Assembly (NCBI GenBank): GCA_038249195.1
Contig: JBBRWM010000011.1
Span: 1-64,000 of the forward strand
Direction: 5' to 3'
From: JAOUEA01 sp038249195
Lineage (GTDB): Bacteria > Actinomycetota > UBA4738 > HRBIN12
Length of the DNA: 64,000 nt
In this document: in pieces, positions 7,592 to 15,760 of the stretch
Layout: each line of letters begins with the position of its first letter
Position numbering within the stretch: position 1 is the first letter of the stretch
Made by a program: the position numbers and the translations under genes
Notes under the pieces: generated by a model
Told to the model about the DNA's origin: nothing
Databases searched by the model: none
Seen by the model: the letters and a program-made list of their open reading frames with translations, nothing else

Positions 7592-9028
7592 TCACGGTCG
7601 TATCGGTGCCGAGGCGAGCTTCGCGCCGAGGTCACGGACGACCTGTGGCACCAGGTCCACGTCCTCCTCGCGGGTTCGCCAGTTCACGAGGGCCGGGCGG
7701 AACGCTACGCGGCCGCCATAGTCGGTCGAGCCGAAGAAGACGCGGCCGTCCACGAGCGCCGCCTCGCCGATCCGTCGGTTCAGGTCATCGAGCGCAGGAC
7801 CGTCGGTGAAGCCGGGCGGGCGGTAGCGGAAGCAGACGATGTTCAGCGGCACGTCGGCGAGCCGCTCGAGGTCCGGCGCCTCGTCGACGGTGGCCGCGAG
7901 CCGCTGCGCGAGGTCGAGGTCGTGTTCTACGATCGCGCGGTGGCCCTCGCGACCGTACGCCCGCAGGGTCGCCCAGACCGGGAAGGCGCGCGCCCGCCGC
8001 GACATCTCTGGTCCGAGGTAGCCCCAGTTGGGCTGTGGGTCGTTGATGTCTGGGAGGTAGGCGGCGCCCGAGCCGAACACCGCGGGCAACAAGCTCGCGT
8101 CCCGCACGAACGCGAACCCGTTCTCGTAGGGCACGTTCAACCACTTGTGGCCGTCGGCGATCACCGAGTCGGCGCGCTCGATCCCTTCGACCAGGTGCGC
8201 GGTGCGCGGCGAAAGGGCGGCGAACAGGCCGAAGGCCCCGTCCACGTGGAACCAGGCGCCGTTGCGTGACGCGAGCTCGGCCATCTCGAGGAGCGGGTCG
8301 AAGTCGCCCGCGTTCACCTCGCCGGCGCTGCCGATCACGATCGCAGGCTGCCCGTTCAGCTCGGCGAGCGCGGCCTCCATCGCGTCGAGGTCCACGCGCC
8401 CCACGGAATCGCGGCTCAGTTGCCGCACGCGACCCCGGCCCACGCCAAGCATCCCGAGCGCCTTCACGTCGCTGGGGTGCGTGTAGCCGCCGCCGAGCAC
8501 GCTGATAGGTGGCGCGGCGGCCAGCCCGAGCTCGTCCACGTCGATGCCGGCGCGCTCGGCGCACCACCGTCGGGCGCACCCGAGGGCTACGAAGTTGGCC
8601 ATGGTGGCGCCGGTCGTGAGCACGCCGCCCCAGGCCGCCGGCAACCCGAACAGCTCCTTCAGCCATCCGATCGACACCTGCTCGAGCCGCCCCCCGAGGG
8701 GCGAGGAGACCCAGGCGCCAGGGTTCTGATCGAGCGCGGAGGTCAGCCAGTCCGCACCCAGCGCGGCGGGCGTCGCCCCGCCGTCCACGAAGTGGAAGAA
8801 CTTCGGCCCGGCGGAGTGCACCGCGCCGTCGATCCCGCCGAGCAACTCCTCGAGCGCCCCGACCGCCCCCACGCCTTGCTCGGGCAGCGGGCCCACGAAG
8901 CTCGCGGCGATCTCCTCCGCGCGAGGATCGCGGACGGGACGGTCGTCCAGGCCGTGGAGGTACGTGGCGGCCTCGCGCGCGGCGAGGTCGATGACGGCGT
9001 CGAGCTCGGCGGGATCGGGACGGTCCAC
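7592..9028 (-). CDS. Pyridoxal-dependent (group II) amino acid decarboxylase family protein
   Basis: A 478-residue fold-type I PLP enzyme of the aromatic-amino-acid/glutamate decarboxylase family. The lysine that would carry PLP is in IADGHKWLNVPYENG (about residue 296), the PLP-stacking and phosphate region is GGVLTTGATMANFVAL, and the Asp that contacts the pyridine nitrogen is in WFHVDGAFG. Substrate cannot be read from sequence; an aromatic amino acid decarboxylase is most likely, and cysteine-sulfinate or tyrosine decarboxylase are alternatives. It is cytoplasmic and full length, and probably heads a two-gene transcript with the DUF1697 gene. Confidence 0.88.
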   Translation of the reverse strand: MDRPDPAELDAVIDLAAREAATYLHGLDDRPVRDPRAEEIAASFVGPLPEQGVGAVGALEELLGGIDGAVHSAGPKFFHFVDGGATPAALGADWLTSALDQNPGAWVSSPLGGRLEQVSIGWLKELFGLPAAWGGVLTTGATMANFVALGCARRWCAERAGIDVDELGLAAAPPISVLGGGYTHPSDVKALGMLGVGRGRVRQLSRDSVGRVDLDAMEAALAELNGQPAIVIGSAGEVNAGDFDPLLEMAELASRNGAWFHVDGAFGLFAALSPRTAHLVEGIERADSVIADGHKWLNVPYENGFAFVRDASLLPAVFGSGAAYLPDINDPQPNWGYLGPEMSRRARAFPVWATLRAYGREGHRAIVEHDLDLAQRLAATVDEAPDLERLADVPLNIVCFRYRPPGFTDGPALDDLNRRIGEAALVDGRVFFGSTDYGGRVAFRPALVNWRTREEDVDLVPQVVRDLGAKLASAPIRP

Positions 9029-9038
9029 GCAGGCGATG

Positions 9039-9593
9039 CTACCGCGCGGATCCTCGGGCGCTGTATGCCCATAGAGCCCTGTCCAACAGCCGCAGCTTGG
9101 GAAGGGTCGTGTCGGGCAGATCGAGTCGATCCGCCAGCTCGCTACACACAGCGAGGTACAGGCCCAGGCTCACGTGTGGTCCACTCGAACGGAACGCTCC
9201 CGCGGCCTGCAGGGTCTCGGTCGCGCGCCAGTCGAACACCGTGAAGCGCACGGGATCCCAGACCGCGAGGATCGCCGACGCGATCGGCTCGCCGACCCCG
9301 GAGAGGCCCGTCAGCACCGATGCTCGTTCGACCGCATCGGGGGCGAACGCCAGCGACGTCACCGCGCGCACGCGTCTCGCGTCGTTCCGCTCGAGCCGCG
9401 AACGAGCGCGCGGGGACTTCCAGATCGCGATCGTCATGAACTCTCCGCGCGTGAGGTACCCGCGCGCTCGTATGGTCGCGGACCCGACGGAGAACAGCCG
9501 CTCCTCGAACGCCGCCTCGGCGTCGGAGATGTCCGCCACGTATCGCTCGGCCCATCGCAGCACGAACGCCTCGTCGATCTTCAGCCGCCTCAC
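9039..9593 (-). CDS. Conserved hypothetical protein with helix-hairpin-helix-like core
   Basis: A 184-residue protein. The core LTGLSGVGEPIASAILAVWD followed by FTVFDWRATETL looks like the helix-hairpin-helix and GPD-like segment of DNA glycosylase folds (L-x-GVG-x-x-x-A-S), but no catalytic lysine/aspartate pair can be assigned. GTG at 9593 (V-RRLKIDEAF) is chosen because GGGAGGGG sits 3 nt upstream, whereas the longer frame to 9704 is arginine-rich and non-homologous in character. It ends 11 bp before the decarboxylase start, on the same strand. A DNA-binding or repair-related role is only inferred. Confidence 0.6.
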   Translation of the reverse strand: MRRLKIDEAFVLRWAERYVADISDAEAAFEERLFSVGSATIRARGYLTRGEFMTIAIWKSPRARSRLERNDARRVRAVTSLAFAPDAVERASVLTGLSGVGEPIASAILAVWDPVRFTVFDWRATETLQAAGAFRSSGPHVSLGLYLAVCSELADRLDLPDTTLPKLRLLDRALWAYSARGSAR

Positions 9594-9758
9594 GTCCCCT
9601 CCCGGTCCCTGCCTCGGCGAAGGGTAGCCCGGGTCCGGACGCGAGCGCCGCTCGGGGCCGTCGGTATCGTGTGGCGGGATACCCTCTGGCGAAGAGCGTC
9701 GCACGGCGATCGGGGAGAACGTGTCCTTTCACGCGCACATCGACGAGGGCCCGACCGG

Positions 9759-11060
9759 ATGAGCGGGCGCCCACCGCTGTTCGAGCGAGTCGGGGTGCTG
9801 CGGCCGCTGCGCCACCGCGACTTCCGGCTGTTGTGGATCGGGCAGACCGTCTCCATGATCGGCGACGGGATCTACGTGTTCGCCGTGGCCTGGCTCGTCT
9901 ACAAGGACCTGGAGGCGTCGCCGGCCGTGTTCTCGGCGGTGGGCATCGCGTGGACGCTGCCGCAGGTCCTCTTCCTGCTGGCGACGGGTGCGCTCTCGGA
10001 TCGTATGGATCGGCGGCACCTCATGATCATCGGGGATCTTCTGCGCCTCGTGGCGATCGGCGCGATCGGCATCGTGATCCTGATGGACGTGATCACCATC
10101 CCGCTGCTGATCGGCCTCGTGTTCGTCTACGGCGCGGGGCAGGCCATCTTCTGGCCCGCCTTCAGCTCGATCGTCCCGATGATCGTGCCCGAGGATCAGC
10201 TGGTGCAGGCGAACTCGATCGGCTCGACGGTCAGGCCGTTCGCGATGATCGTGGTTGGTCCGCTGATCGGCGCCAGCGTGGTGGCATCCGTGGGCACCGG
10301 TTGGGCGTTCATCTTCGACGGCGTCACGTTCGTCGTGTCCGCCGCCTGCATCTGGATGATGGAGGTGCGCGCGGACCGCACAAACGATGAGGAGCCGACC
10401 GAGCTCTGGGCAGACGTCCGCGAGGGGATCGCCTACGTGCGCTCCACGCCCTGGATCAGATGGGGACTGCTGTGCGGTGCGGTCAGCCTGTTCTGTGTCT
10501 GGGGACCGTGGGAAACGCTCGTGCCGTTCGTGGTCACCGACCAGATGTCGGGGACCGAGCTCCAGCTTGCCCTCGTGTTCGGGGCGGGCGGCGTGGGATC
10601 CGTCATCGCGTCGTTGTACATGGCCCAGCGCGGCGGGCTGCCCCGCAGGCCGATCACGGTGATGTATGTGGCGTGGGCTGTCGGGATGGGCATGACCGCG
10701 GCGTTCGGGATCGTGGCGAACATCCCCCAGGCGATGGCGGCGTCGTTCGTCGCGGAGAGCGCCATCTCGGTGCTGGTGGTGATCTGGTTCACGGCCATGC
10801 AGCGCCTCGTCCCCAACGAGATCTTGGGGCGGGTGTCTTCGCTCGACTGGATGATCTCGATCCTCGGCGCGCCCGTCTCGTTCCTGGTGGTTGGGCCGCT
10901 CGCGGCCGTCATCGGCGCCGACGACGTGCTGATCGTGGCGGGCGTCTTGGGCGCGGTGGCCACGATCGCGTTCATGCTCATGCCCGGAGCGCGCGACCCC
11001 GAGCGCGACGGGTCACTCGAGCCGAGGTCGCGGGATCGGCCCGGCACGCCGGTGTCTTAG
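9759..11060 (+). CDS. MFS transporter (MFS_3, enterobactin-exporter-like)
   Basis: A 433-residue inner-membrane protein with twelve predicted membrane segments. It opens with LRPLRHRDFRLLWIGQTVSM, the usual N-terminal signature of MFS_3 efflux proteins, and has the cytoplasmic loop motif GALSDRMDRRHLM between helices 2 and 3. Such proteins export small hydrophobic molecules or siderophores by proton exchange; the substrate here is unknown. The ATG at 9759 is chosen from the family start, although the frame is open far upstream over the antisense of the neighbouring gene. It is monocistronic and faces the DUF4232 gene. Confidence 0.88.
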   Translation: MSGRPPLFERVGVLRPLRHRDFRLLWIGQTVSMIGDGIYVFAVAWLVYKDLEASPAVFSAVGIAWTLPQVLFLLATGALSDRMDRRHLMIIGDLLRLVAIGAIGIVILMDVITIPLLIGLVFVYGAGQAIFWPAFSSIVPMIVPEDQLVQANSIGSTVRPFAMIVVGPLIGASVVASVGTGWAFIFDGVTFVVSAACIWMMEVRADRTNDEEPTELWADVREGIAYVRSTPWIRWGLLCGAVSLFCVWGPWETLVPFVVTDQMSGTELQLALVFGAGGVGSVIASLYMAQRGGLPRRPITVMYVAWAVGMGMTAAFGIVANIPQAMAASFVAESAISVLVVIWFTAMQRLVPNEILGRVSSLDWMISILGAPVSFLVVGPLAAVIGADDVLIVAGVLGAVATIAFMLMPGARDPERDGSLEPRSRDRPGTPVS

Positions 11061-11095
11061 GTTGACGTTCTCGATGGCTGGATCGGCCCGTTCAC

Positions 11096-11596
11096 CTACG
11101 CATGATGCACGCCGGCGCGCACCGCCGATACGTGCACGACGCCCTCGCACGGGAACATCGTCGCCGGGATGAACAGGGACGCGCCCGCGTTGGGCGGCGT
11201 GATCTGCGCGACGCTCGACGTGGGGCACGGGCCGCCGGAGGACACGTCGCTGTAACTCGTGCGGAACGTGGCGGACGCGCCGGGCGCGAGCCGCACGTTC
11301 TTGGGTCCGGGCGAGAGGTCGCGTCGCACGGTCGTGTGGATGGGGCGCCCGTCTTTGCCGAAGAGCTGGATGCGTGGGTAGCCCTTGAGCCTGCACATCG
11401 CGTGTGAGCGGTTCGTGAACACGAGGGCTCCGTAGATCGTGCCGGCGGCGCCCTGCGTCCCGTTGGATCGGACGCCGAGTTGGTTCCGTACACAGGTGGC
11501 CGGGGGGGACTCCTGGGCATGCAGCGCCGCGAGCGCCGTCGGCATCGCGACGATTGCGGCGACCATGCCTGCGGCCGCCATGGTGGTTCGTCTCAT
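11096..11596 (-). CDS. Secreted DUF4232 domain protein
   Basis: A 166-residue exported protein. The N-terminus MRRTTMAAAGMVAAIVAMP with ALAALHAQ is a Sec signal peptide. The mature part fits DUF4232: an early cysteine (ATCVRNQLGV), GTIYGALVFTNRS, MCRLKGYPRIQLF and later cysteines that probably form disulfides. DUF4232 proteins are common in actinobacteria as secreted or lipid-linked proteins of unknown role. ATG 11596 is preferred over GTG 11602 because GGAAGGG lies 8 nt before the ATG. A strong inverted repeat (11633-11666) separates it from a pseudogene upstream on the same strand. Confidence 0.82.
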   Translation of the reverse strand: MRRTTMAAAGMVAAIVAMPTALAALHAQESPPATCVRNQLGVRSNGTQGAAGTIYGALVFTNRSHAMCRLKGYPRIQLFGKDGRPIHTTVRRDLSPGPKNVRLAPGASATFRTSYSDVSSGGPCPTSSVAQITPPNAGASLFIPATMFPCEGVVHVSAVRAGVHHA

Positions 11597-11632
11597 GGCC
11601 ACGTCCCTTCCCTCGATCCATGTCCGTGACGA

Positions 11633-11666
11633 AACGAAGTGAGGGGCCCCGGCCCCTCACTTCGTT
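11633..11666. terminator. Perfect 16-bp inverted repeat
   Basis: AACGAAGTGAGGGGCC is followed after two bases by its exact reverse complement. It lies between the DUF4232 gene and the damaged gene upstream, and would fold into a long stable hairpin in either strand, most simply acting as a terminator of the upstream transcript. Confidence 0.6.
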
Positions 11667-11742
11667 CGTTCCTCCCGTGTGCCGGGCGTCGGGCGCATCG
11701 TCCCGGCTCACGTTCGCAGCAATCGCGGCGCGTTGCGCGCCC

Positions 11743-12041
11743 TCAGAGTCCGGCGCACTGCCGAGCTTCTGACCACCGACCGCGTTGGGCTGGCCTCCGT
11801 CGGCCGGGTTCACCTGCTCGCGTGGCGAGTTGCCGTAGCACCGCAGGTCGCCGGTGGTCCAGTTCGTCTGCACCTCGTTCGTGTCCGGGTCGGTCGCGCT
11901 CTTGTTCTTCGTCCAGACCAGGTCCCCGCCGACATCGTTGCGGATGGCGCCGGCCCAGCCCACCGTGTCGTTCGTCGTGGTGGTCCCGCAGGGCGGAAAT
12001 GGCCCGATCGAGTCGGGCGTGCACCCGAGCGCGATTTCTCG
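11743..12041 (-). pseudogene. Remnant of a secreted protein, truncated and frameshifted
   Basis: The frame opening after TAG 12042-12044 reads GCTPDSIGPFPPCG, then VGWAGAIRNDVGGDLVW, TDPDTNEVQTNW, TTGDLRCYGNSP and PNAVGGQKLG. These alternating GDL/GNL-and-cysteine motifs match a family of exported actinobacterial proteins that end GN-K-x-GQC. In the next frame the sequence continues QCAGL and a TGA at 11743, so one base is missing just after QKLG. There is no start codon or signal peptide upstream, because a stop codon comes first. The gene is thus broken at both ends; a sequencing indel could explain the 3' break but not the missing 5' part. Confidence 0.7.
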
Positions 12042-12111
12042 CTAGGTCACCCCCTCCGCATCAGCCCGCGAATCGCTGTAGGTTGGGAGATTCGAGGGAA
12101 GGGGGAACCGA

Positions 12112-12498
12112 ATGGACAAGGTCGTGCACTTCGAGATCACGTTCGACGACCACGAGCGAGCCAAGGAGTTCTACGGCTCGGTCTTCGACTGGGAGCTCAG
12201 CGACAACGACATGGGCAACGGGATGATCTACACCACCGCGACCACGGTCCCGATCGACGAGCAGATGCGACCCAAGGAGCCCGGCGCGATCAACGGCGGG
12301 TTCACGGGCCGCGGGTCGGAGACGCCGTATCCGGTGATCACGATCGGCGTCGACTCGATCGACGAGAGCCTCAAGAAGATCGAGGCCGGCGGCGGCAGCA
12401 CGATCACGCCCCGCACGCCCATCCCGAACATGGGGGCCTTCGCGTACTTCAAGGACAGCGAGGGCAACACCGTGGGGTTGTTCGAAACCGCGATGTGA
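12112..12498 (+). CDS. VOC family protein (glyoxalase/bleomycin-resistance fold)
   Basis: A 128-residue cytoplasmic protein with the paired beta-alpha-beta-beta-beta modules of the vicinal oxygen chelate fold. It begins VVHFEITFDDHERAKEFYGS with Phe-Asp-Trp after it, and ends AYFKDSEGNTVGLFETAM, the usual 'D-x-EGN-x-x-GL' finish. Candidate metal ligands are His in VVHFEI and Glu in GLFE. Reaction unknown; such proteins include dioxygenases, lyases and drug-binding proteins. AAGGGGGAA lies just before the ATG. A strong hairpin follows at 12514-12541. Confidence 0.88.
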   Translation: MDKVVHFEITFDDHERAKEFYGSVFDWELSDNDMGNGMIYTTATTVPIDEQMRPKEPGAINGGFTGRGSETPYPVITIGVDSIDESLKKIEAGGGSTITPRTPIPNMGAFAYFKDSEGNTVGLFETAM

Positions 12499-12513
12499 CG
12501 GAGGCGACGAGGA

Positions 12514-12541
12514 AACCGCGGCGCAGGGAGGCGCCGCGGTT
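12514..12541. terminator. Strong terminator-like hairpin
   Basis: AACCGCGGCGC and GCGCCGCGGTT make a perfect 11-bp stem with a 6-nt loop 15 bp after the VOC gene. No T-run follows, as is usual for high-GC actinobacteria. It also lies downstream of the convergent DUF1059 gene. Confidence 0.65.
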
Positions 12542-12588
12542 CCCGTCATCCGGCGCTCGGTCCGCGCCGCTTTGACGTCGATCCGAGA

Positions 12589-12741
12589 TCAGGCGCCGAC
12601 CGGCTTGAGCTGGGCGATGACCTGCTCACGGGTAACGTCCATGCCGTGCTTGGCCGCCCCGTGCGCCTGGACAACGACGACGAGGTCATCCTCGATCCCG
12701 CGCGCGTAGAAGCCGCACTCGCAGGTGACTTCCTTGATCAT
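12589..12741 (-). CDS. DUF1059 small protein
   Basis: A 50-residue protein beginning MIKEVTCECGFYARG and including VVQAHGAAKHGMDVTREQV. The early CEC-G motif and the later HG-x-x-KHGM match the small DUF1059 family, whose paired cysteines and histidines suggest metal binding; no reaction is known. An unusually strong ribosome-binding site precedes it (12744-12755), so high translation is expected. The gene is divergent from the BTAD regulator, whose reading frame extends back across this gene, but homology of the regulator begins only at 12823. Confidence 0.82.
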   Translation of the reverse strand: MIKEVTCECGFYARGIEDDLVVVVQAHGAAKHGMDVTREQVIAQLKPVGA

Positions 12742-12743
12742 GC

Positions 12744-12755
12744 GATCACCTCCTT
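12744..12755 (-). promoter_or_regulatory. Near-perfect Shine-Dalgarno of the DUF1059 gene
   Basis: On the minus strand AAGGAGGTGATC lies 2 nt before the ATG. All twelve bases are complementary to the conserved 3' end of bacterial 16S rRNA, far more than in any other gene of the window. Confidence 0.8.
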
Positions 12756-12822
12756 GGGGCGGATACTAGGCAAGGGACGTTGGCGGAACGTTGGCGTCGT
12801 GCTCCCCGATGGGACCACCTGC

Positions 12823-13587
12823 ATGGACGAGCCTCAGCTACGGATCTATCTCGTCGGCAACGTCGCGATCGAGCGCGGCGGCGTCCTGGTGGCCGAGAGC
12901 CGGTTCCCCGGCGGCCAGGGCCGGCTCGCCTTCGCGCTGCTCGCTTCGGAACGCCGCGACGCGCTGTCGACCGAGCACATCGCCGACGTCGTGTGGGACG
13001 GGATCCCGCCTACGGCGTGGGCCACGGCCCTGCGCGCGATCGTGAGCAAGCTGCGCGGCGTGCTCGCGCAGAGTGGAGCCGAGGCAACGATCGAGCATGC
13101 CTTCGGCTGCTACCAGCTGCGACTGCCCCCGGACGCTTGGATCGATGTCGAGGCCGCCGCGGCTGCGGCACACGACGCGGAGGCGGCGCTGCGATCCGGA
13201 GACCTCGCGGCCGCCAATGGGGAGGCGCTCGTCGCGAACGCGATCGCGCGACGACCGTTCCTCGAGGGCGCCGAGGGGGAGTGGGTGCAGCGAAAGCGGA
13301 CGCAGCTGCGGACCATTCAGGTGCGAGCGTTGTCGTGCCGGGCCGAGATCGCGATCCGGCAAGGCGATCTCACGGGCGCCGCCGGGGACGCAGAGCGCAT
13401 CATCGCGCTCGAGCCGTTCCGGGAGCGCGCGTACGTGACCCTCATGCGCGCGCACGTCGAGGCCGGCAACAACGCCGAGGCGCTCGCGACCTACGACCGC
13501 CTCCGCGAGACGCTCGCCTCGGAGCTCGGCGCGAGCCCGTCTCCCGATTCCGCGGCCGCGTTCCTCGGCGTCCTTCGGGCGAACTGA
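12823..13587 (+). CDS. SARP/BTAD-type transcriptional regulator
   Basis: A 254-residue regulator. The first 100 residues (QLRIYLVGNVAIERG ... STEHIADVVWDGIPP ... LRAIVSKLRGVLAQ) form an OmpR-like winged helix in the arrangement of AfsR/SARP activators, and the rest is the bacterial transcriptional activator domain (BTAD) with TPR-like helices (CRAEIAIRQGDLTGA; PFRERAYVTLMRAHVEAGN; EALATYDRLRETLASELGA). It lacks the NB-ARC ATPase and TPR array of large SARPs, so it is the short form. ATG 12823 is chosen because the winged helix starts there. Its target genes are unknown; the divergent DUF1059 gene is the nearest candidate. Confidence 0.85.
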   Translation: MDEPQLRIYLVGNVAIERGGVLVAESRFPGGQGRLAFALLASERRDALSTEHIADVVWDGIPPTAWATALRAIVSKLRGVLAQSGAEATIEHAFGCYQLRLPPDAWIDVEAAAAAAHDAEAALRSGDLAAANGEALVANAIARRPFLEGAEGEWVQRKRTQLRTIQVRALSCRAEIAIRQGDLTGAAGDAERIIALEPFRERAYVTLMRAHVEAGNNAEALATYDRLRETLASELGASPSPDSAAAFLGVLRAN

Positions 13588-13630
13588 CCTCGTTCGCCGC
13601 GAGCCGTCACGGATCCGGTTGGGTCCTGCG

Positions 13631-14533
13631 TCAGTCGGGCAGCACGAGGATGGGTTGGACCGCGGCGAGACCGGAGGCGAGCTCGTGCCAGGTCGATCCG
13701 GCGTCTTCGGAACCGAAGATGCGTCCGTCGGAGGTGCCGAACGCCGCGAACGATCCGTCGTTCAACGCATCCAGGCGATAGGTGTCGATGTTGTCGTCGA
13801 ACCATCCAGGGAGCCCCGCCGTGCAGCGTTCGAACGAGCCGGCGGCGATGTCGCCCCTGTACACGGCGGCGCGACCACCACGCGGGCCGTTCGAGGCAGA
13901 CACGAGGAGCGTGTCGCCGCAGACGACCACCGCGCGCGAGTACGGAGCGTCGAGCCCTTCGCTCCGCATCGTCCAGGTCGTACCGTGGTCCACGCTCGTC
14001 GCGAGCCCGCCGGCACAGGCGGCCAGGACGAAGCCCTCTGCGGTCGCGACCTGGTGGACGTCGGCGTCGATCTCGATCGTCGGGTTCCACGTGTGGCCAC
14101 GGTCGCCCGTGTGGAGGATCCCCCCGACGTGCACGTTGACGTAGACGTCCTCGCCCCACTCAGACAGGGATCGGGTGGCGGGGGGTCCGCCCCAGGGTGT
14201 GTACCACTCGGAGCGACCTTCCGCGTCGTCGAACCCGACCACGGGCTCGAGCGTTTCGTCGGCGAGCCGGAACAGTCGAGCGTCCGACGAGCCGACATGG
14301 ACGGCGTCGGTCATGGCGATGCAGGTCGCTTGATGGCCTTCCAGCGTGGCCACCAGCCGCCAGTCGGCCCCGGGTGCGTGCCAGACCTCCGATCGATCCA
14401 CGATCGCCCAGAGCTCGGGGCCGTCGCGGACGATGGAGGTCACAGACCGACCGGCGAGTTGGGTAGGCCACGCGGGACCTCCGTCGCCGATCGCCTGGAG
14501 CCCGTCCCTGGTAGCAACCAGTATCCGGTGCAT
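13631..14533 (-). CDS. BNR/sialidase-like beta-propeller protein
   Basis: A 300-residue protein made of repeating beta-propeller blades with Asp-box-like motifs: GILHTGDRGHTWNP, GLATSVDHGTTWTM and RIFGSEDAGSTWHELASGL (S/T-x-D-x-G-x-T-W). These are the BNR repeats of sialidases and Ycf48-like assembly factors, but the catalytic residues of sialidases are not evident, and no signal peptide is seen. It is probably a cytoplasmic binding or assembly protein rather than a glycosidase; homologues are often annotated as exo-alpha-sialidase by fold alone. It lies convergent to the BTAD regulator gene. Confidence 0.75.
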   Translation of the reverse strand: MHRILVATRDGLQAIGDGGPAWPTQLAGRSVTSIVRDGPELWAIVDRSEVWHAPGADWRLVATLEGHQATCIAMTDAVHVGSSDARLFRLADETLEPVVGFDDAEGRSEWYTPWGGPPATRSLSEWGEDVYVNVHVGGILHTGDRGHTWNPTIEIDADVHQVATAEGFVLAACAGGLATSVDHGTTWTMRSEGLDAPYSRAVVVCGDTLLVSASNGPRGGRAAVYRGDIAAGSFERCTAGLPGWFDDNIDTYRLDALNDGSFAAFGTSDGRIFGSEDAGSTWHELASGLAAVQPILVLPD

Positions 14534-14614
14534 CGCTCGATGTTCTCACGGGCTCGGGCGCAGCAACGATGTGAGGATCAGGTCCTTCTTCACCTCTGCC
14601 CGGCATCGGGCTTG

Positions 14615-15016
14615 CTAGGCGTCGTTTTTCCCGAGGGTTTCGTCGAACAGCTCGACGTACTCGTCCCCTTCGTGGTCGACGCCACCGGGGGCCGTGTCAC
14701 GCACGCTCACGGCTGCGTCCTCGGGCGCCACATAGGCCTCGCGCTGGGTCGTCGCCTCCGCCACCAGCTGGGCTTCGTCATCGACCGTGTCGGAATCTTC
14801 GATCGCGAGCTCGGTGTCGTTCTTGGGTGGGTCTGCGCGTTCCTCGGAGAGCCGCTGGTCCAGGGACTCGCCTCGCAGCTCTTCCTCCGCGGTCGTTCCG
14901 AACGACTCCGCGCCGAACGCGTGGTCGGCCTGCTCGATCATCGCCTCGAGATCCTCACCGGCGTCGTCCTCGGGGTCCACGTCGGCGTTCGGATCGACAT
15001 CATCAGGAGTCGTCAT
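14615..15016 (-). CDS. Acidic DUF5709-like protein
   Basis: A 133-residue, strongly acidic, probably largely unstructured protein rich in Asp and Glu. It includes LRGESLDQRLSEERADPP, which resembles the G-E-x-LD-x-RLAEE-x-PD motif of DUF5709, and ends with an acidic EYVELFDETLG helix. Function is unknown. The start MTTPDDVDPN is preceded by GGGAAGAGCC. It lies between the beta-propeller gene and the isochorismatase-type gene on the same strand, with gaps over 50 bp, so it may have its own transcript. Confidence 0.65.
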   Translation of the reverse strand: MTTPDDVDPNADVDPEDDAGEDLEAMIEQADHAFGAESFGTTAEEELRGESLDQRLSEERADPPKNDTELAIEDSDTVDDEAQLVAEATTQREAYVAPEDAAVSVRDTAPGGVDHEGDEYVELFDETLGKNDA

Positions 15017-15076
15017 GGCTCTTCCCTTCGGTTGCGTCCATGGTAGGGGGAACGGCGAAGGGCGCGAGCTGCGATC

Positions 15077-15673
15077 CTAGAGGATGAGCCCCTCGGGCAG
15101 AGGCACCGACGCCATGAGGTCCTCAAGCTCCCACGCTGCCTCGACCGTGCGGACCCATTCGTAGCTGAGGCCCTTCGCCCCGAGAAACGTCACGCCCGCG
15201 GCGCGCATCCGCTCGATCCCGTCCTCGTGAGCGTCGCCGGGAGCCAGCACCGCGTCACGCACGACCACGACCCTGAATCCGCGGTCGAGGAGCCCTAAGG
15301 CCGACTGAGCCACGCACACGTCGGTCTCCATCCCGACGAGCACCGCCGTGCGCCGGCCCGTGGCTTCGACCGCCGCCAAGATCTCGGGGGCGTCGGCGAG
15401 ACCGAACGTGGGCTTCGTGTGCCTGCGCGTCTCCTTCGGCAGGTGCGCGACGGCCTCGGGGAGCGTCGCACCGTTGCGGTCCGGCTCCTCCTCGGTGACC
15501 ACCGTGGGGACCCCGAGCAGGGTGGCGAGTGCGGCCACCCAGGCCACCCGCTGGACGAACGGTCCACGACCCTCGTCCTCGCCGAGCTTCGCGATGAACC
15601 CCGGCTGCACGTCGATGACGCAGAGGAACGAGTCATCCACGTCGAGCAGACGCTCGCCCCTCCGCTCGCTCAT
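15077..15673 (-). CDS. Isochorismatase-family cysteine hydrolase
   Basis: A 198-residue cytoplasmic hydrolase. The catalytic triad of the family is visible as Asp in CVIDVQPGF, Lys in RHTKPTFG and Cys in VGMETDVCVAQSALGL. This fold hydrolyses amides such as nicotinamide or carbamoyl compounds, or isochorismate; the substrate cannot be fixed from sequence. The start MSERRGERLLDVDDSF is supported by GGGAGG a few bases upstream. Neighbours give no pathway context. Confidence 0.88.
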   Translation of the reverse strand: MSERRGERLLDVDDSFLCVIDVQPGFIAKLGEDEGRGPFVQRVAWVAALATLLGVPTVVTEEEPDRNGATLPEAVAHLPKETRRHTKPTFGLADAPEILAAVEATGRRTAVLVGMETDVCVAQSALGLLDRGFRVVVVRDAVLAPGDAHEDGIERMRAAGVTFLGAKGLSYEWVRTVEAAWELEDLMASVPLPEGLIL

Positions 15674-15699
15674 CGACCTCCCACCCCCTACGGTCCTCT

Positions 15700-15723
15700 C
15701 ATCCTAGGAAGGAGGATAGGATG
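15700..15723 (+). other. Hairpin enclosing a Shine-Dalgarno and an ATG
   Basis: CATCCTA and TAGGATG form a perfect 7-bp stem whose loop is GGAAGGAGGA and whose right arm ends in ATG 15721-15723. The frame opened by that ATG (to 15966) lies antisense to the fatty-acid synthase gene and does not look like a protein, so the structure may be coincidental or part of an RNA leader. Confidence 0.3.
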
Positions 15724-15760
15724 CCCGCCCTGAGTGGCGTCCGCGACACATCCGCGGGCT

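Noticed and set aside
6992..8269. Long plus-strand reading frame of 425 codons
   Set aside because: It is antisense to the DUF1697 and decarboxylase genes, has biased low-complexity composition and no ribosome-binding site; the minus-strand proteins show clear family motifs.
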